In this document: positions 1-8,958 of the stretch, one piece after another
Position numbering within the stretch: the stretch's first letter is position 1
Layout: each line of letters begins with the position of its first letter
NCBI RefSeq assembly: GCF_900116535.1
Contig: NZ_FPAU01000003.1
Coordinates: 436,403-500,402, forward strand
Direction of reading: 5' to 3'
Length of the DNA stretch: 64,000 nucleotides
From: Kosakonia arachidis
Lineage (GTDB): Bacteria > Pseudomonadota > Gammaproteobacteria > Enterobacterales > Enterobacteriaceae
Notes under the pieces: model-generated
Databases searched by the model: none
What the model saw: the letters and a program-made list of their open reading frames with translations, nothing else
Told to the model about the DNA's origin: nothing
Program-made: the position numbers and the translations under genes

Positions 1-1317
1 GGCACGGTAACCTCGCATGCCGGCAGAAAGATCTCCAATACCTTCTTTGAAGGCGAAGATGATTACGACAATTATGACCGCCGGGAAAATATGGTCGGTT
101 ATAACGTTGAGCACGCCTTTGACAGCGGCTGGTCGGTTCGCCAGAAGCTGCGCTACCTGCACACCAACGTGAATCTCAACCAGGTGTATGCCGCAGGCTG
201 GCTGAATGATACGGAACTGAACCGCGGCTATTCCGGTTCCGACGAATCGCTGTCGGCCATCACGCTGGATAACCAGATTGATGGCAGCGTTGATACCGGC
301 ATCATTAACCACCGACTGCTGTTCGGCGTTGATTATCAGCGGCGCAGTAATAATGTCACTGCCTCGTATGGCAGTTTCCCGGCGATTGATGCATTTAACC
401 CGGTTTACGGCGCTGATCCACTGTCCATTTCGGTCTACAGCCGGGAAAAACACAAACTGGAGCAGACCGGGATCTATTTGCAGGATCAGATGTCGCTCGA
501 TCGCTGGCGGCTGACGCTTGGCGGTCGTCACGATCGGGTGAAGATCACCAACATCAACACGATCAACGATACCCGCGATACGCTGGATCAGAATCACTTC
601 AGCAGCCGTGCGGCGCTGATGTATCTGTTCGACAGCGGGTTTGCACCGTACGTCAGCTATTCAACCGCTTTTACGCCGACCAGTTTTACCGATGAATACG
701 GCAAAATTTTGCAGCCAATGAAAGGCAAGCAGTGGGAAGCGGGGCTGAAATTCCAGCCAGAAGGCTCACAGACGATGTACAGCGCCTCGCTCTACCGCAT
801 CAATCAGGAAAATATCGCCACTAAAGTGGAGCCGACTGATCCGTACCGTTCAATTGGTGAAATCGAATCGGAAGGGGTAGAGCTGGAAGCAGTGGGACAG
901 TTGACGGAAAGCCTGCGTTTGCAGGCCGCCTACACCTACAACGACATCCGCTACAAGAAAAGCAGTGTGGAAGAACAGGGGAAACGTGCGGTTTATGCGC
1001 CGCGCAATCAGGCCAGCGCCTGGCTCAGCTATGACGTGAAAACGGGGCTTTTCAACGGACTGACGGTAGGTTCCGGTGTGCGTTATGTGAATGGCATTAC
1101 CTCAGATCGCCAGAACATGCATACGCTGCCATCCTATACGCTGGTGGATCTGGCCGTCGGCTACGATCTGAGCCATGTTGGCCTGAAGGGGATGAGCGCG
1201 CAGTTGAACGTCAATAACCTGGCTGACAAACGCTATGTAGCAGCCTGTAACTCGCTCTCTTACTGCTATTTTGGTGCGGAACGCAGCATTGTAGGCAGCG
1301 TTTCCTGGGCATTCTGA
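1..1317 (+). CDS. TonB-dependent hydroxamate-type siderophore receptor, 3' part (5' end outside window)
   Basis: The reading frame is open from base 1, so only the last 438 or so residues are present; the signal peptide, TonB box and plug lie outside. What remains is the C-terminal beta-barrel of an outer-membrane receptor: alternating short strands, a GIYLQDQMSLDRWRLTLGGR strand, and an ending with a closely spaced Cys pair (CNSLSYC) then FGAER and a terminal aromatic (WAF), as in the FhuA/FoxA/FcuA group. Such receptors import ferric hydroxamate siderophores with TonB-ExbBD energy. The exact ligand cannot be told from this part. A hairpin follows the stop. Confidence 0.9.
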   Translation, partial: GTVTSHAGRKISNTFFEGEDDYDNYDRRENMVGYNVEHAFDSGWSVRQKLRYLHTNVNLNQVYAAGWLNDTELNRGYSGSDESLSAITLDNQIDGSVDTGIINHRLLFGVDYQRRSNNVTASYGSFPAIDAFNPVYGADPLSISVYSREKHKLEQTGIYLQDQMSLDRWRLTLGGRHDRVKITNINTINDTRDTLDQNHFSSRAALMYLFDSGFAPYVSYSTAFTPTSFTDEYGKILQPMKGKQWEAGLKFQPEGSQTMYSASLYRINQENIATKVEPTDPYRSIGEIESEGVELEAVGQLTESLRLQAAYTYNDIRYKKSSVEEQGKRAVYAPRNQASAWLSYDVKTGLFNGLTVGSGVRYVNGITSDRQNMHTLPSYTLVDLAVGYDLSHVGLKGMSAQLNVNNLADKRYVAACNSLSYCYFGAERSIVGSVSWAF

Positions 1318-1325
1318 TGCTAAAC

Positions 1326-1350
1326 ACCACCCGGCTTTGCGTCGGGTGGT
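1326..1350. terminator. Hairpin between convergent receptor gene and murP
   Basis: An 8-bp perfect stem (ACCACCCG / CGGGTGGT) with a 9-nt loop lies between the two convergent stop codons. No clear T tract follows on either strand, so it may be only a weak bidirectional terminator. Confidence 0.5.
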
Positions 1351-1359
1351 TGCCGGTGA

Positions 1360-2799
1360 TTAGGTGAGATCCACGTTTTTATGGCCAAAGAGCCAGGTGG
1401 CAATAAAACCACAGATATAAGCGATGACGACACCTGCCGCGTAGACCGCCATCCCGGCGTAGATGCCCTGGCCGGAGGTCATCAGTGGTAGCGCCACCAG
1501 CCCGGAAGGGCCAAACACGGTATTCAGGCCGACGGGCAAACCCAACCACGCGACGGTACCAATAAAAAATCCCCCACATGCGCCGCCGATACAGGCGGTG
1601 ATGAAAGGCTTCACACGCGGCAAGGTTACCGCGTAAATCAATGGTTCGCCCACGCCCAGCAGACCGGGGATGATCGCCCCGCGCACCTGGTTACGCAGCA
1701 TCGAATGCGGCGCCGCGCGGAAATAGAGCGCCAGTGCCGCACCCACCTGACCGCCACCCGCCATCGCCAGAATGGGGAACAGCGAATTAAAACCCTGCGC
1801 ATCCATCAGTGCGAAGTAAACCGGAATAAACCCCTGATGAACGCCAAACACCACGGCAATAAGGAACAGGCCCGCCAGCACCGCGCAGCCAAACGGGTTG
1901 CCGTTGAGGTGCAGGAACAGCCAAGACATGCCTTTAAACAGCTCGCCGCCAATCGGCATAATCACCACAAATGCCAGCGCACCGGTGATAAGCAGCGTCA
2001 GCAATGAAGTGAGGATCATGTCGAGGTTATCCGGCACCACTTTGCGGATCTGGCGTTCGATCCACGCGCCGAGGATTGCGGCGATCAGCACACCGATAAT
2101 GTTACCGCGCGGATCAATTCCCATGCCGAAGAAGTTTTCGATACCGGAGAAATAACCGACTGTGGCTTTTGGGTCATAACCCAACACGAACAGCGCGGCA
2201 ATAATGGCACCGTTAACGCCGCTGCCGCCAAAAGCTTTTTGCGCGTTGTAGCCAATCAGGATCGGCAGGAAGGTGAACAGGCCTTTACCAAACACCTTCA
2301 TATAACCGACGAGGTGCACCACTGTTGTGTTCTTCTCTGCCGCGTTGAGCAGCAGGCTTTGCTCGATTAAGGTGGCAAAACCCAGCAGCATCCCGGCGGC
2401 GATAAAACCCGGAATCAGCGGCGTAAAAATGGTGGCGAACTTCGCCAGAAACTGATGCACGCCGCTGGTCTGCTTCGCTTTCATTTGCTGTTTGGTGTCA
2501 CTGGCGATGCGCTTCAGCGATGGGGCTTCCACGGGCGTGGCGTGGCCGCCGATCATTGCATTCAGCATTTCCGCTGCGGTTTGCGCTTTGCCGGGGCCAA
2601 CGATGATCTGCAACTGATCGTCGCTGTTCACCACGCCCAGCACGCCGGGCAGTGCTTTCAGGCTCTCTGTCTCCACCCGTGAATCGTCACGGAGCGTCAG
2701 GCGCAGGCGCGTCATGCAGTTGCCGCAGGTAGTGATATTCTCCTTCCCGCCGACCTTTTCGATAATTGTCACAATCAAGTGTTCGCTGATTTTAGCCAT
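1360..2799 (-). CDS. murP: PTS N-acetylmuramic acid transporter, EIIBC
   Basis: Inner-membrane PTS permease that imports and phosphorylates N-acetylmuramic acid to MurNAc-6-phosphate. The N-terminal EIIB domain (about residues 1-90) has the phospho-accepting Cys28 in NCMTRLR; a linker leads to a multi-span EIIC domain from about residue 115 with the typical GVGEPLIY motif. No EIIA domain is present, so EIIA-Glc (Crr) must supply phosphate, as known for MurP. Its start overlaps the murQ stop by one base (TAATG), so the two are one transcript. 479 residues is normal length. Confidence 0.93.
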   Translation of the reverse strand: MAKISEHLIVTIIEKVGGKENITTCGNCMTRLRLTLRDDSRVETESLKALPGVLGVVNSDDQLQIIVGPGKAQTAAEMLNAMIGGHATPVEAPSLKRIASDTKQQMKAKQTSGVHQFLAKFATIFTPLIPGFIAAGMLLGFATLIEQSLLLNAAEKNTTVVHLVGYMKVFGKGLFTFLPILIGYNAQKAFGGSGVNGAIIAALFVLGYDPKATVGYFSGIENFFGMGIDPRGNIIGVLIAAILGAWIERQIRKVVPDNLDMILTSLLTLLITGALAFVVIMPIGGELFKGMSWLFLHLNGNPFGCAVLAGLFLIAVVFGVHQGFIPVYFALMDAQGFNSLFPILAMAGGGQVGAALALYFRAAPHSMLRNQVRGAIIPGLLGVGEPLIYAVTLPRVKPFITACIGGACGGFFIGTVAWLGLPVGLNTVFGPSGLVALPLMTSGQGIYAGMAVYAAGVVIAYICGFIATWLFGHKNVDLT

Positions 2800-3713
2800 T
2801 ATTTGATCCCCGCATCGCCCAGCGCCTGGCGAATAAAGCCGCCGTTATCGGCCAGCAGATGTGTCGCCTGTTCCGCGCTGAGCTGGCCCAACACCATCAC
2901 GATGGCGGTTTTACAGTGCCCGCCGCAGGCCTTCAGCGCCTGTTCGGCGATGTCGCTGGTGCAGCCGGTGGCTTCCATTACAATATTTATCTGACGCTGT
3001 ACCAGCTTCAGGTTGGTGGCTTCCACATCTACCATTAAATTGCCATAGACTTTGCCGCTGCGGATCATCGCGCCAGTGGTCAGCATATTGAGCACCAGTT
3101 TTTGCGCGGTACCCGCTTTCATCCGCGAGGAGCCGGTCACCACTTCCGGGCCAACCACTGGCACAATCGCGATATTGGCGATGTGTGCCATTTCGCTGTT
3201 TTCGTTGCAGGTTAGCGCCACGGTGGTCGCTTTCAGGCTTTGGGCGTATTTCATGGCTGCAATCACATACGGTGTGCGCCCGCTGGCGGCGATGCCGACC
3301 AGCACATCGTGCGCGGTGAAGTTGAGCGCTTTCAGGTCGTCAATGCCCAGCGTCAGGCTGTCTTCGGCGTTTTCCACCGCTTGCAAAATGGCGCGATGAC
3401 CGCCAGCAATCAGGCCGACAACCTGTTCGCGCGGCGTGCCGTATGTCGGGGGACATTCGCTGGCATCGAGGATGCCAAGACGCCCGGAGGTACCTGCGCC
3501 GCAATAGATCAAACGTCCGCCCTGTTTGAACGCGGCGACAATCACATCCACCGCCTGCGCGATAGCGGGGATCACTTTTTCCACTGCCAGCGCCACCTTC
3601 TGGTCTTCACTGTTGATCACCCTCAGCATCGCTTCGGTATCGAGCATGTCGATGTTTTCACTGGCGGTATTGCGGCCTTCGGTGGTCAGTCTGGATAGAT
3701 CAATGCTCATCAA
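2799..3713 (-). CDS. murQ: N-acetylmuramic acid 6-phosphate etherase
   Basis: Cytoplasmic SIS-domain lyase that cleaves the lactyl ether of MurNAc-6-P to give GlcNAc-6-P and D-lactate, allowing use of peptidoglycan amino sugar. Family signatures are clear: [21 protein letters not shown] in the first half, SGRTPYV, and [17 protein letters not shown]. 304 residues, close to E. coli MurQ (298). Two adjacent ATGs open the frame; the first is used here. It is first gene of murQP. The divergently placed murR regulator of E. coli is not here; the next gene upstream is the 3' end of yjiR. Confidence 0.94.
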   Translation of the reverse strand: MMSIDLSRLTTEGRNTASENIDMLDTEAMLRVINSEDQKVALAVEKVIPAIAQAVDVIVAAFKQGGRLIYCGAGTSGRLGILDASECPPTYGTPREQVVGLIAGGHRAILQAVENAEDSLTLGIDDLKALNFTAHDVLVGIAASGRTPYVIAAMKYAQSLKATTVALTCNENSEMAHIANIAIVPVVGPEVVTGSSRMKAGTAQKLVLNMLTTGAMIRSGKVYGNLMVDVEATNLKLVQRQINIVMEATGCTSDIAEQALKACGGHCKTAIVMVLGQLSAEQATHLLADNGGFIRQALGDAGIK

Positions 3714-3805
3714 CGTCTCGCTCCACGGTTACGGAAAGGGTTGGCCGTTACGCGGTGGTGACGGCGTGCTGAAAGGAATAATATATTATTGCGAATGGTG
3801 AAAAT

Positions 3806-3822
3806 AAGAATAATTTATTCTT
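3806..3822. promoter_or_regulatory. 17-bp perfect AT-rich palindrome upstream of murQ, candidate operator
   Basis: AAGAATAA-T-TTATTCTT is perfectly symmetric and sits about 95-110 bp before the murQ ATG. By position it could be the binding site of an RpiR-type MurR regulator encoded elsewhere. That assignment is inference; only the symmetry and location are seen. Confidence 0.4.
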
Positions 3823-3843
3823 GCGCCGGATGCGTGATAAGAG

Positions 3844-3859
3844 TGTGATGTTGCTCATG
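3844..3859 (-). promoter_or_regulatory. Candidate CRP site for murQP
   Basis: Read on the minus strand the site is CATGA-N6-TCACA, one perfect and one degenerate CRP half-site, about 130 bp upstream of murQ. MurQP is known to be cAMP-CRP dependent in E. coli. The remaining intergenic bases (3860-4053) show no gene. Confidence 0.45.
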
Positions 3860-4053
3860 TTGTGCAAAGCGTACTGCTTACCCGTTGGTCGTTATTTTCC
3901 ATTCATATACAACGAGTTTTAATGTTTCAGAAAACCTGATGCCGCGTGATGAAGCGCTTTGTAGTGCAGTAACATATTACTTTTTATCATCCACCTTTAC
4001 GCCCCAGTCTGCGCTCGCGCCGTACGTTTTGGGGCATTTGGGGCAAAAATTCT

Positions 4054-5469
4054 TCACTCCTCTAGCGCGGTGTGAATCGCTTCTCCTAACTGTTTGATCA
4101 CTTCACGGTTTGCATCGGTGAGTGGCAAGGCGCAGTTCAGCCGCAGGCAGTTCCGGTACTTGCCGGAAGCGGAGAACAGCGAACCAGGTGCGATCTGGAT
4201 TTTCAGCCGACAAAGTGTGCGGGAAACGCAAACCATATCCACGGTTTCTGGCAGTTCGATCCACAGCAGATAGCTGCCTTGTGGACGCGTCACACAGATC
4301 CCACACGGAAAATACTGGCGCACCCAGCAGGTATACGTTTCCAGATGTTGCTGGTAAATCTGGCGCATGCGGCGCACATGGCGGTGATAGTGACCATCGC
4401 GAATAAACGCCGCCATCGCCAGTTGCGGGCCGGGCGTGTTGGTGCCGATAGCGGCATATTTTTTGTGCAATACCCGGTCGAGATAACGTCCAGGCGCAAT
4501 CCAGCCCACCCGCAAACCCGGTGCGACGGTTTTGGTAAAGGAGCTGCACAGCAGCACGCGGCCATCGATATCCAGCGATTTGATGGTGCAAGGGCGTGGG
4601 TAAACTGCCGCCAGCTCGCCGTAAATATCATCTTCAAAAATCACAATGTCGTGGCGTTGCGCCAGCGCCAGCACCGCCTTTTTGCGCGCTTCCGGCATGA
4701 TAAAACCGAGCGGGTTATTGCAGTTCGGTACCAGGATAACCCCTTTAATTGGCCACTGTTCCAGCGCTAACTCCAGCGCTTCGATACTGATGCCGGTTTC
4801 AGGATCGGTCGGAATTTCAATGGCTTTAATATCCAGCCCGCGCAGCAACTGCATGGTGCCGTAATAGGTAGGTGATTCAACCGCGATAATATCGCCTGGC
4901 TGGCAGACGGCCAGCAGCGCCAGCGACAGCGCGGGATGACAACCGCTGGCGATCACAATTTCATCAGCGGTGATGGCAGCACCGCCATCCAGCATCAGGC
5001 GGGCGATCTGTTCGCGTAATTCGCGGCGGCCAGGCAAGGTATCGTAACGCAGTACATCCTGGATTTGATGTTGTACCACGCGCTGCATTTCCCGCCACAG
5101 CGGCTTGAGCGTCGGTTGGGTGATATCCGGCGCACCGCCGCCGAAGGTAGCGAGCGTTTTGTCTTCACGCCCTTCCAGCAGCGTCAGCACTTCGTCCCAC
5201 TGCGTGACATCCACCGGGCGCTGAACCGGACGCGACATCGCCGGAATAGGCGGCTTCGCTTTGCCAGGCGCGACAAAATAGCCGGAACGCGGCTGCGGGG
5301 TGATCAACTGCAGATTTTCCAGCACCTGATAAGCCTGCTGTACGGTACTGATACTGACACCATGCTCCTGGCTGAGGCTGCGCACTGAGGGCAATTTTTC
5401 GCCGTGGCGATATAAACCTTGTTCAATACGCCCGGCCAGCAAGGTAGCCAGATGTTGGTAGCGGGTCAT
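4054..5469 (-). CDS. yjiR: MocR-type regulator (GntR HTH fused to PLP aminotransferase-like domain)
   Basis: N-terminal winged helix of the GntR family (about residues 1-65, VSISTVQQAYQVLE as recognition region), then a fold-type I aminotransferase domain with the PLP-binding lysine K313 in SSFTKT and the NCNNPLG and DDIYGE segments. These proteins are transcription factors that sense PLP or an amino compound rather than typical transaminases. Length 471 matches E. coli YjiR (470). It is divergent from yjiS, and the gap carries four copies of one half-site that probably are its operators. Confidence 0.88.
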   Translation of the reverse strand: MTRYQHLATLLAGRIEQGLYRHGEKLPSVRSLSQEHGVSISTVQQAYQVLENLQLITPQPRSGYFVAPGKAKPPIPAMSRPVQRPVDVTQWDEVLTLLEGREDKTLATFGGGAPDITQPTLKPLWREMQRVVQHQIQDVLRYDTLPGRRELREQIARLMLDGGAAITADEIVIASGCHPALSLALLAVCQPGDIIAVESPTYYGTMQLLRGLDIKAIEIPTDPETGISIEALELALEQWPIKGVILVPNCNNPLGFIMPEARKKAVLALAQRHDIVIFEDDIYGELAAVYPRPCTIKSLDIDGRVLLCSSFTKTVAPGLRVGWIAPGRYLDRVLHKKYAAIGTNTPGPQLAMAAFIRDGHYHRHVRRMRQIYQQHLETYTCWVRQYFPCGICVTRPQGSYLLWIELPETVDMVCVSRTLCRLKIQIAPGSLFSASGKYRNCLRLNCALPLTDANREVIKQLGEAIHTALEE

Positions 5470-5490
5470 GCTGTATCCCTTTTATTTGCC

Positions 5491-5591
5491 ATACAGATTT
5501 AAAAACCAGTACAGATTTGCGGAAATAGTGCCGTTCAGATGCTGTTTTAAGCGATCTGTATGTTAAAGAAAAGTATTTTCTGAATCTGTAT
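5491..5591. promoter_or_regulatory. Four ACAGAT/ATCTGT half-sites in yjiR-yjiS intergenic region, candidate MocR operators
   Basis: Two direct copies of (A/G)TACAGATT start near 5491 and 5509, and two inverted copies (ATCTGTAT) lie near 5554-5561 and 5584-5591. Repeated half-sites with direct and inverted arrangement in the divergent promoter are what characterised MocR regulators (PdxR, GabR, TauR) use. Confidence 0.6.
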
Positions 5592-5645
5592 TGTAGGGCG
5601 GGATTACAGAGAAAATGGGGCTCTGTTCAGGCGAGGAGAGTACCG

Positions 5646-5810
5646 ATGGAATTTTTTGAAAATCGACACAAAGGCCCTTTTACCGGGTTTATTTTTCTCT
5701 GGCGCAAGTTTCAGGCCATGCGCTTACGCTGGCAAACGCGCAAGTTTTTGCGCGCGTTAAGCGACGAACAGCTTAAAGACCTCGGGCTGCGTCGTGAAGA
5801 GCTGGGTTAA
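5646..5810 (+). CDS. yjiS: Small DUF1127 protein
   Basis: A 54-residue basic protein starting MEFFENRHKG and ending LRREELG. The C-terminal half, with RKFLRALSDEQLKDLGL, is the DUF1127 signature: a short Arg-rich helix followed by a conserved SDxQLxDLGL segment. E. coli yjiS lies in the same position next to yjiR and has the same size. Other DUF1127 proteins have been linked to RNA metabolism and stress responses; the role of this one is not known. The purine-rich ribosome site GGCGAGGAG precedes the start. Confidence 0.85.
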   Translation: MEFFENRHKGPFTGFIFLWRKFQAMRLRWQTRKFLRALSDEQLKDLGLRREELG

Positions 5811-5898
5811 TGATAAAAATGCGGAGATAACATCTTGTTATTTCCGCCTCTTCGGCGTTGGGCTATGCTTAGCTCCATAACCTGAAGGGAGAGAGCAG

Positions 5899-6519
5899 AT
5901 GCACTTTATTAACAGCAACGATGAAGACGATAAAGAAGACGAGAAAAAAGAAGAGAAGGGCGGCAACGTTTCACAACTGATGCAGCAAAAGCTGCTGGAT
6001 GCCCGCTCGATCATTATCTCCGGCGAGATCAACCAGGCGCTGACCGAGAAAGTGGTCACCCAGCTTCTGCTGTTGCAGGGCATCAGTGATGCGCCGATCA
6101 AGATCTATCTCAACAGCCAGGGCGGTCACGTTGAAGCGGCTGATACCATTCACGATATGATTAAGTTCATCACCCCGGAAGTGCACATTATCGGCACTGG
6201 CTGGGTGGCCAGCGCCGGGATCACTATCTTCCTTGCGGCGAAAAAAGAGCACCGCTACGCGCTGCCGAACACCCGTTTTATGATCCATCAGCCGCTGGGC
6301 GGCGTTCGTGGTCAGGCGAGCGATATTGAGATTGAAGCCAAAGAGATCATCCGCACGCTGGAACGCGTTAACCAACTGATCGCCGATGCGACCGGCCAGC
6401 CAGTCGACAAAGTGAAGCAGGATACCGATCGTAACTACTGGATGAACACCAAAGAAGCGATCGATTACGGCATCGTTTCCCGCGTGGTGAAATCCTACAG
6501 CGACCTTAACCTGGATTGA
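5899..6519 (+). CDS. ClpP-family protease-like protein with Ser-His-Asn triad
   Basis: Second ClpP-type protein, distinct from the housekeeping clpP (no clpX beside it). Aligned without gaps to E. coli ClpP, the nucleophile is Ser105 (VASAG) and the histidine is His130 (MIHQPLGG), but the catalytic Asp of the DTERD segment is Asn179 (DTDRN, codon AAC). Listeria ClpP1 has the same Asp-to-Asn change and is poorly active alone. Residues 8-20 are 13 consecutive charged amino acids replacing the usual propeptide and axial-loop region. 206 residues, GGGAGAG ribosome site. It may work with the main ClpP or be a regulatory subunit; this is inference. Weak hairpins only downstream, then an ERIC element. 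Confidence 0.85.
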   Translation: MHFINSNDEDDKEDEKKEEKGGNVSQLMQQKLLDARSIIISGEINQALTEKVVTQLLLLQGISDAPIKIYLNSQGGHVEAADTIHDMIKFITPEVHIIGTGWVASAGITIFLAAKKEHRYALPNTRFMIHQPLGGVRGQASDIEIEAKEIIRTLERVNQLIADATGQPVDKVKQDTDRNYWMNTKEAIDYGIVSRVVKSYSDLNLD

Positions 6520-6521
6520 TC

Positions 6522-6724
6522 TATACACGTTATCCTTCAAACTGCCTCTTTGTTGGCTTCGCCTTTGCATCCCAGTCACTTACTTCAGTAAGTGACTGGG
6601 GTGAGCGACAAATCTGCCGGGAGCAGATTTGAACGCTGTCAGCAGCGGCCCCGAAGGGGTAAGGCTCAGGGATGAGCCGAATAAAAAAGCCAACACACAT
6701 GCAGCTTGAAGTATGGCGGGTATA
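6522..6724. repeat. ERIC element with internal insertion
   Basis: Terminal inverted repeats TATACACGTTATCCTTCAA and TTGAAGTATGGCGGGTATA bound the unit. The central part carries the palindromic CAGTCACTTACTTCAGTAAG and the stretch used as the ERIC2 typing primer. Length is about 203 bp against 126-127 bp for the standard element; the extra 75-80 bp between GAGCG (near 6605) and AAGCCAACACAC (near 6687) form their own hairpins. It fills most of the 316-bp gap between the ClpP-like gene and the next gene. Confidence 0.85.
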
Positions 6725-6835
6725 TTGGGGCGGGAAATGTTTCTCGCCTCATTTCGCTGTATCCCGCCAAAATAGACTTCTCCCCAATCGATAATTTCTG
6801 CACACTGTCGGCATTCCTCATTATGGAGTGATGAC

Positions 6836-7885
6836 ATGAACAGTGGTATCTGGGCGGCGCTGGTGATGGCAGCGACGCTGAGTGCGCCCGCGCTGGCGGA
6901 GCAGTCGGGCATCTCGTTTGATCATAAAGACTGGGAAGTGGTGTGCGACAACACGCTTACCTGCCGTGCAGCAGGTTACAGCGCGGAAGAAGAAGCCAGC
7001 GGATCGGTATTGATCACCCGTAAAGCCGGGCCGGACACGCCGGTTACCGTGGATGTGGTGCTGGCCGAGATGGATGCGGATGAAACCGCGCCACAGGCGG
7101 CGCTCTCGCTGTGGATCGACGGTAAATCACAGGGCGAAATCGCCACCGAAGATAATGATACCTGGCGCTTATCGGACGCGCAGGCGCACAGCATGATTGA
7201 CGCTGTAAAAGGCAGCGGCAAAGTGGAGTTCAAAGGAGCGGCAAAACCCTTTGTGCTCTCCAGCGATGGCGCGTATGCCGTGTTGCTGAAATTTGATGAT
7301 GTGCAGGGACGCGTCGGCACGACGGGCGCGCTCAGTAAAAAAGGCGATAAAGCCGAAAACACGGTGACGCCCGCGGTGGCAGCGCCGGTCATTCAGGCCG
7401 CAAAAGTAGAAAGCGGCGAAGACCGCGCGCTGACCACAGCCGAAGTCAATGCGCTGAAGCCACGCCTGCTGGCGGCGCTCCCTAATAATAACGAGTGTGA
7501 AGGCCTTGCATCACCGCAAGAACCGGTCATTGATGGCGATAATGACATTACGCTAACGCCGCTTGACCGTAAGCATGTCCTGATCTCCGCCCTTTGCTGG
7601 CGTGGCGCGTACAACGAAGGTTACGGTTACTGGGTACTGGATAAAGCCTTGAAAGGCAACCCGCAATTTATCACTAATGCGGCATCCGACTATTCCGACG
7701 GTATCATTTCGCTGGGGCAGCGCGGTCGTGGTATTGGCGATTGCTGGGCCTCTGCAGAGTGGGTGTGGGACGGCGAAACCTTCCGTAAAAGCAGTGAATC
7801 CACCACCGGCATGTGCCGTTATATCCGCGCGGGCGGCACCTGGGATCTGCCGGAGTTCGTCACCGAGGTGAAAGAGGCGCAGTAA
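6836..7885 (+). CDS. Secreted DUF1176 protein
   Basis: 349 residues with a signal peptide (MNSGIWAALVMAATLSAPALA, cleavage probably after ALA at about residue 21), so periplasmic or secreted. The remainder matches the pattern of DUF1176 proteins: FDHKDWEVVCDNTLTCRAAGY near the mature N-terminus and GIGDCWASAEWVWDGETF...GMCRYI near the C-terminus, with several Cys that could pair in the periplasm. No catalytic motif is recognised and the function is unknown. It stands alone, with an ERIC element upstream and the broken fosA downstream. Confidence 0.85.
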   Translation: MNSGIWAALVMAATLSAPALAEQSGISFDHKDWEVVCDNTLTCRAAGYSAEEEASGSVLITRKAGPDTPVTVDVVLAEMDADETAPQAALSLWIDGKSQGEIATEDNDTWRLSDAQAHSMIDAVKGSGKVEFKGAAKPFVLSSDGAYAVLLKFDDVQGRVGTTGALSKKGDKAENTVTPAVAAPVIQAAKVESGEDRALTTAEVNALKPRLLAALPNNNECEGLASPQEPVIDGDNDITLTPLDRKHVLISALCWRGAYNEGYGYWVLDKALKGNPQFITNAASDYSDGIISLGQRGRGIGDCWASAEWVWDGETFRKSSESTTGMCRYIRAGGTWDLPEFVTEVKEAQ

Positions 7886-7960
7886 TCCACCTGTCATTGA
7901 ACACTGCGTTTGTCCGCGCAGCGCAGTGTTTACCGTCGCTACCGCAACAGGAGATAAACC

Positions 7961-8377
7961 ATGTTGAGCCACGTTAATCACCTGACACTCGCGGTCAGCG
8001 ATCTTGCCCGCAGCGTTGATTTTTACCATCAACTGCTTGGGCTGAAACTGCATGCGCGCTGGGACAACGGCGCTTACCTTACCTGCGGCGAACTGTGGCT
8101 GTGTTTGTCGGTGGATGCGTAGCGTGAATACGTTCCGCCACAGCGCAGCGATTACACGCATTACGCCTTTAGCATTCGCGAAAGCGATTTCGCCGGGTTT
8201 GTTGCGCGCCTCGAACAGGCTGGCGTTGTAAGCTGGAAAGTCAACAAAAGTGAAGGCGACTCCTGGTATTTCCTCGATCCAGACGGACACAAACTCGAAG
8301 CGCACGTCGGTAACCTTGCCCAGCGGCTGGCGGCCTGCCGAGAGAAACCATACAAGGGAATGGTGTTTTTTGATTGA
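7961..8377 (+). pseudogene. fosA: fosA-type fosfomycin glutathione transferase, interrupted by an in-frame TAG
   Basis: Translation gives the whole 138-residue FosA frame ([14 protein letters not shown] ... [12 protein letters not shown]) except for a TAG at 8120-8122, codon 54, in the segment LSVDA*REYVPPQ. The frame continues unshifted, and the metal ligands expected for this glyoxalase-fold enzyme are still encoded: His7, the His of DYTHYAF and the Glu of GHKLEAHVG. One C-to-T change from CAG would explain the stop. The family adds glutathione to fosfomycin and inactivates it; as written, this copy can make only a 53-residue fragment. A sequencing error or suppression is possible. Confidence 0.85.
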
Positions 8378-8486
8378 AGCTGTTCCGGTGCGCACTTTTC
8401 ACAATCCATGCTATTCGATCTTCTGTTTCTTGATACTTACCGTGATAACTATTATCTTCCCCTGCCTGTGACTTAAGGGAACGTTT

Positions 8487-8954
8487 ATGACCGAAGATGA
8501 GCTGTTTGCCCGCCGACCGCTGGGAATGCGGATGGCGATGGTGGTGCGTCAGTGGCGCGCGACCATCGATCATGCGCTGAGCGATACCGGTATCACTCAG
8601 GCGAGCTGGACGGTACTGATGCAGTTGCGCCAGTTGGGGGACAACGTTTCGGTCAGCGAGCTGGCGGAAGTGCACGGTATTGAGTTGCCGCCACTGATGC
8701 GCACCCTGACGCAACTGGAAAGCCAGGGGCTGCTTGTGCGTACGACATCGCCGTACGACAAACGCATTCGCCTGCTGACGCTCACCGCTGAGGGGCTACG
8801 CCTGCTGGAAAAGATCACGCAGGTGATTGAAATGTGTCAGGAGCGGGCGGCAGAAAATATCCCGCCTGCGCAGATGCTCGCTTTTAGCGACACCCTGAAT
8901 CAAATCGCCTGTAACTTGCGCGCGATGCGCGAAGAAGATAATAAAACCGAATAA
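8487..8954 (+). CDS. MarR-family transcriptional regulator
   Basis: 155 residues with the MarR winged helix in the middle: ITQASWTVLMQL (helix 2), VSVSELAEVHGIELPPLMRTLTQLE (helix-turn-helix) and the wing SPYDKRIRLLTLTAEG with its conserved Asp and Arg. It is followed after 4 bases by an HlyD-like membrane fusion protein and a DUF2955 membrane protein, so it probably is the local repressor of that efflux operon, in the manner of EmrR/EmrAB. The ligand is unknown. Shape resembles SlyA, but the true slyA lies elsewhere in these genomes. Confidence 0.88.
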   Translation: MTEDELFARRPLGMRMAMVVRQWRATIDHALSDTGITQASWTVLMQLRQLGDNVSVSELAEVHGIELPPLMRTLTQLESQGLLVRTTSPYDKRIRLLTLTAEGLRLLEKITQVIEMCQERAAENIPPAQMLAFSDTLNQIACNLRAMREEDNKTE

Positions 8955-8958
8955 GAAA

